Shown: positions 61,052-64,000 of the stretch, piece by piece | How the letters are laid out: each line of letters starts with the position of its first letter | Position numbering within the stretch: position 1 is the first letter of the stretch | Assembly (NCBI GenBank): GCA_964035795.1 | Contig: OZ038320.1 | Location: forward strand, 1,105,553 to 1,169,552 | Direction: 5' to 3' | DNA from: Pterobdella sp. o SKG-2022 | Lineage: Eukaryota > Annelida > Clitellata > Hirudinida > Piscicolidae | DNA: 64,000 nucleotides | Translations under genes and position numbers: made by a program | The notes under the pieces: generated by a model | Told to the model about the DNA's origin: nothing | Databases searched by the model: none | Seen by the model: only the letters and a program-made list of their open reading frames with translations

Positions 61052-64000
61052 GATATACAGGAGCTCAAGGAGACACAGGACTTCCAGGACCAGCAGGACC
61101 AAGGGGGGAGATGGGGGAGCCAGGAGAACATGGAGTTCATGGGGGACCTGGACCTCTAGGTTAGACATCATCATTTGTGATCTCGCCACACCACTTTGTT
61201 TCATGAATTGTCATCACACTAATTTCAACACACTCAAAACAATACGCTTTTTTAACTTCACTTACTACACTCGCTTGTCCTACATTTTCTCACCACCCAC
61301 CCATCTTGCCACCCATCCACTTCATTACTCGCTTCAACCACCTGACCACTCACTTCACCAACCATTTCACCTATCCCACCACCCATCTCACCACTCACCC
61401 ACCTCACCACTCATCCACAGGACCAACAGGGCCCATAGGGCCCGTAGGCTTCACAGGCCTCCCAGGCATCAGTGGCTTGACGGGAGCCAAGGGAGATCCT
61501 GGACCCGTTGGTGTGTCGTAGTTTCTTATCATTAGTTATTATTTTCGTCATTATCTATAATTTTCATACTTCAACTTTAGCTGTTTATGTTGAAATGTTT
61601 ATAAATTAATTTCTTTAGAGTTATTATGAACCTCATTATTATTATTATTTTTATTGTTATTATTAGCAAATTTATTATTTTTATTCCTATAAGGACAGTC
61701 ATTATTTTTATTATTAGAGCAGTTATTATTGCTGTTATGCACAGGGCTGAGAGGAGCTCCAGGTCCCCCAGGTCCTCCTGGCACACCCGGGGAATGTGAG
61801 CATAATAACAATAATAATAATAACAATAATATAAAAAAACTAATAATTGTATTTATTTTAATTATTGTTACAAACCAAGTGATAGTAAATTAAATCAAGT
61901 GATAGATCCAAAACTGAAGCTATATGGTTTTCTTCTTTGAGAAAGATGAACAAGTTACCAACCAAACAGATAAGGATACTGGATACTTTTATATCACCTT
62001 GAGAAAGTGTCAAGAGCCTGGGTTTTTTCATAGATAGAGACTTGAGCATGAACTCACATATAAGTAAGATGTTGCAAGCAGGCTTCTCAGCTCTCAGGCA
62101 GATAAGGTCCATTAAGAAGTGTCTTTCTTATGATTAATTGAGGACCCTTGCTGTTGCTTTGATTCTGAGCAGAATAGATTATTGCAACACATTGTTAGCT
62201 GGGTTACCTAAAAAGCAGCCGGGTAGAGTCTAGTCCCTTATCCGCACTACAGCCAGGTTAATTATAGGTACAAGGAAGTTTGACCATATAACTCCAGTTT
62301 TGAAAAAGTTGCATTGGGTCAAAGTTAGGGATAGGGTAGTTTATAAAATATTATTACTTATATTTAAATGTAGGCTAGGATATGGTCCAAAATACATATC
62401 GGAAAGACTCACACCTCTCTGAAATACCTGAAAGGTGAAAGCTTAGATCTTCGGACTCAACCAATTTATACGTCTCCAAGTCCAAAATGTCTAGTATTGG
62501 AAAGCGTAGGTTTGAGGTTGAAGGCCCAAGTTTGTGGAACAGCTTGCGGGAAGGCTTAAGAAGGGTTAGGAAAGTGAAGAACTTTGGAAAGAGGCTAAAA
62601 ACTAGTTTTTTTTTAAAAATATTAAGCTGTTATAACCTATTATTATAATAGAATATTTTACAAATATCAAGTGATCTTGAAACTCTCTGGGTTAAACATC
62701 ACTATAATAAACCTCGTAAATTATTATTATTATTATAGTAATAGTCCAAGAACTTTGAAGTAAAAAATATCAAAACAATGAATAAACATTTATATTCATA
62801 TTGTGAATAACAGCCACTTCTCTGGACGAATGTCTGCAAGGAAGCTCTGGTAAGTGACATCTAGCGAATATATTTAAAATTTTTTAAATTTAATTTTGTG
62901 CTTTGTAGACGTTTTTGTGACGTTCATGAAAAATTCACAATTAAAACTCCAAATTTTCGCGTATAAAACCGGAATTAAAATGATAATCAAACTTACGTAA
63001 TAAACATAATAGAATAGTTAAAAAAAATAATAATAGATAAAAATAACAACAATAATATGAAGGATGTCAACAGAGGTGTCACAAAACTCCATACTCTTAC
63101 TACTGCTCATGCAACCCTGGATTCATTGTAGCACCATCAAACAATCGGTGCCCTGGTGGGTGAGGGGGTGATGGGGGGGTATGATGTGGAGGTGGGTGTG
63201 ATGTGTTTTGGTGATTGAGTGGTAGAGAAAGGAAGAGAGGATTGTTGGGTTTACAATATAATAGGTCACGTAAATGATAATCTTAACATAAATTAGATAA
63301 AATAATAACAGTGACAATAATATAAATATCAATAGTTGCAATAATAATATAAATACAAATAATAAATTTTGGAAATCATCCCTAGGCAACCTACCAATAA
63401 CATTCTGTCGCCATTTTGCCGAAGTTAAAGGTCTTATTTGTTTTTGCTCCAACGGAACTTTCACCAGGCCTATCAATAACACCGTGTGTATAGGTGAGTG
63501 GGGGAGGTGGTGAGTGGAAGAAGTGGTGAGTGGAGGAAGTAGTGTGTGGGGGAAGTGATGAGTGAGAGAAGTGGTGTGTGGGGGAGGTGGTGAGTGAGAG
63601 AGGTGGTGAGTTGGGGAAGTGGTGTGTGAGAAGGTGGTGTGTGGGGGAAGGTGGTGAGTAAGAGAAGTGGTGAGTGGGGGAGGTGGTGAGTGGGTAGTTG
63701 TTATTTATTGAGTGTGTTGGTGAACTTCTTCGAGCAGATAAAAAAGTGTAGATGGGTAAAGATGATGTAGAAGGTAGAAAATATAAAATAAAGTCTTTGA
63801 GGGTAGCTGGAAAATCAAAAAGAAATATATTAATTTAGCAATTTGAACAAACCAATGCAACAAAATGAGTTTCAGATGGTTCGGCAACAGATAGATTTGC
63901 CCATGTAATAAAATCCTTTGTGCAACAAACCTTCATTGAACTTGCAGACGAGAATGAGTGTGACGACAATAATGGAGGTTGCAGTCATATCTGTTCCAAC
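51209..64000 (+). CDS. Secreted VWA - collagen triple helix - EGF protein (3' end outside window)
   Basis: Extracellular matrix-type protein. A signal peptide ([22 protein letters not shown] minus its tail is cleavable after HS or SQ) spans exons 51209-51242 and 51310-51342. A von Willebrand A domain spans 51596-51816, 52030-52222 and 52648-52797: [42 protein letters not shown]. Its MIDAS motif is D-x-S-x-G instead of D-x-S-x-S, so metal binding may be altered. About 32 collagen exons follow (53397-61795, listed separately). A linker exon 62814-62849 starts a complete six-Cys EGF (SLDEC...GCQQRC...[11 protein letters not shown]) that ends in exon 63063-63155. An irregular Cys-rich module follows (63386-63493), then a Ca-binding EGF start [16 protein letters not shown] from 63948. 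Exons from 51596 onward meet at phase 1 except one phase-0 junction inside VWA. Closest analogy: collagens with VWA domains (types VI, XXVIII); EGFs after the helix are not usual there. No orthologue is assigned. Confidence 0.9.
51470..51537 (+). mobile_element. Degenerate tRNA-like segment in the collagen-like gene
   Basis: GTTGAGAGTATTTGGGCTAG then, about 25 bases on, AGCATCAAATCCCGG, an A-box/B-box-like pair. It lies in the intron before the VWA exons. Possibly a SINE head; weak. Confidence 0.3.
53060..53395. repeat. CACAC-type minisatellite with a 60-bp higher-order unit
   Basis: Degenerate CCACA/TCACA/CCGCA pentamers on the plus strand. The 60-base blocks 53101-53160 and 53161-53220 are identical, showing recent tandem duplication. 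It directly precedes the first triple-helix exon, so the polypyrimidine tract is replaced by this repeat. Confidence 0.93.
57774..57860. repeat. Imperfect (GAT)n run
   Basis: GATGATG-type trinucleotides with GTG variants, starting at the donor of exon 57682-57762. Confidence 0.85.
61013..61046. repeat. (CA)n microsatellite before a collagen exon
   Basis: About 16 CA units between an A-run and the CAG acceptor of exon 61052-61159. Confidence 0.9.
61850..62730 (+). mobile_element. Degenerate L2/CR1-like LINE 3' fragment in a collagen-gene intron
   Basis: Plus-strand frame with stops and shifts: a [20 protein letters not shown] block, then [49 protein letters not shown] and YGPKYIS, the succession that follows the RT palm in L2/CR1 elements, ending in a (TTA)n tail near 62715-62740. 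Sense orientation relative to the host gene. Confidence 0.82.
63493..63700. repeat. G-rich GTGAGTG minisatellite
   Basis: About eleven imperfect copies of an 18-19 base unit (GTGGTGAGTGGGGGAGG-like) beginning at the splice donor of exon 63386-63493. Every unit contains GTGAGT or GTGTGT, so many donor-like sites are repeated in tandem. Confidence 0.85.

Larger units (their letters stand above)
53397..61795 (+). other. Triple-helix exon block of the VWA-collagen-EGF gene
   Basis: Exons: 53397-53453, 53680-53706, 54161-54193, 54297-54332, 54587-54646, about 54871-54963, 55205-55267, 55508-55582, 55709-55771, 55898-56095, 56151-56282, 56398-56514, 56584-56700, 56765-56971, 57081-57305, 57368-57574, 57682-57762, 57979-58050, 58265-58366, 58538-58639, 58818-58925, 59025-59240, 59300-59470, 59526-59597, 59667-59810, 59864-59998, 60055-60162, 60344-60586, 60823-60945, 61052-61159, 61421-61510 and 61745-61795. 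All lengths are multiples of three and nearly all split a Gly codon after its first base, the classic collagen exon design, but sizes are irregular, not 45/54. They encode roughly 1,200 residues, about 400 Gly-X-Y triplets. Short breaks in the triplet pattern occur in exons 55508 ([11 protein letters not shown]), 56151 (GLSGTGLPG), 58538 (GPSVRG) and 60823 (GPSVIG). Confidence 0.92.

Overview
The window is nuclear DNA from an animal. It is AT-rich, and almost every gene is split into many short GT-AG exons separated by low-complexity introns. It carries a BMP type I receptor, an Aurora kinase, NF-YA, a MAPKAPK2/3 kinase and a fibrillar-length collagen, and its intergenic DNA is full of non-LTR retrotransposon fragments, microsatellites and foldback repeats. 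Compact genes, very short introns (one of 49 bp) and vertebrate-like gene families fit an invertebrate chordate such as a tunicate best, but the sequence alone does not fix the phylum. I rebuilt the exons by hand; the reading phase stays consistent across the junctions of the ten multi-exon genes, with a few ambiguous sites noted in the entries.

Layout, left to right. 1-5045 (+): 3' part of a MAPKAPK2/3 kinase. 8548-10448 (-): NAA10, the catalytic subunit of N-terminal acetyltransferase A. 10795-11430 (-): a mitochondrial fission regulator (MTFR1-like). 12085-14204: two giant tetranucleotide arrays in related flanks. 14450-16550 (-): a decayed L2/CR1-like LINE. 16551-19832: no confident gene, but two unassigned exon-like segments, a foldback element and a 23-bp ATTGG tandem repeat. 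19833-22080 (-): PGAP2. 23192-26579 (+): a C6orf89 (BRAP)-like membrane protein, head to head with PGAP2. 28092-31745 (-): NFYA. 32712-35752 (-): PSMD6/Rpn7. 38163-39584 (+): Aurora kinase. 42815-47190 (-): a BMP type I receptor. 47481-48164 (+): single-exon COA7, 290 bp from the receptor start and divergent from it. 51209 to the window end (+): a secreted protein with a signal peptide, a VWA domain, about 400 Gly-X-Y triplets and EGF-like domains; its 3' end is outside the window.

There is no operon-like logic. These are mostly unrelated housekeeping or signalling genes packed head to head, tail to tail or in tandem. Two divergent pairs (COA7/BMP receptor and PGAP2/C6orf89-like) may share promoters. 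No mobile defence system, CRISPR array or biosynthetic cluster is present. The least ordinary items are the VWA-collagen-EGF protein, whose triple helix carries six Gly-Trp-Thr triplets and is rich in threonine, and a dispersed family of hairpin repeats.
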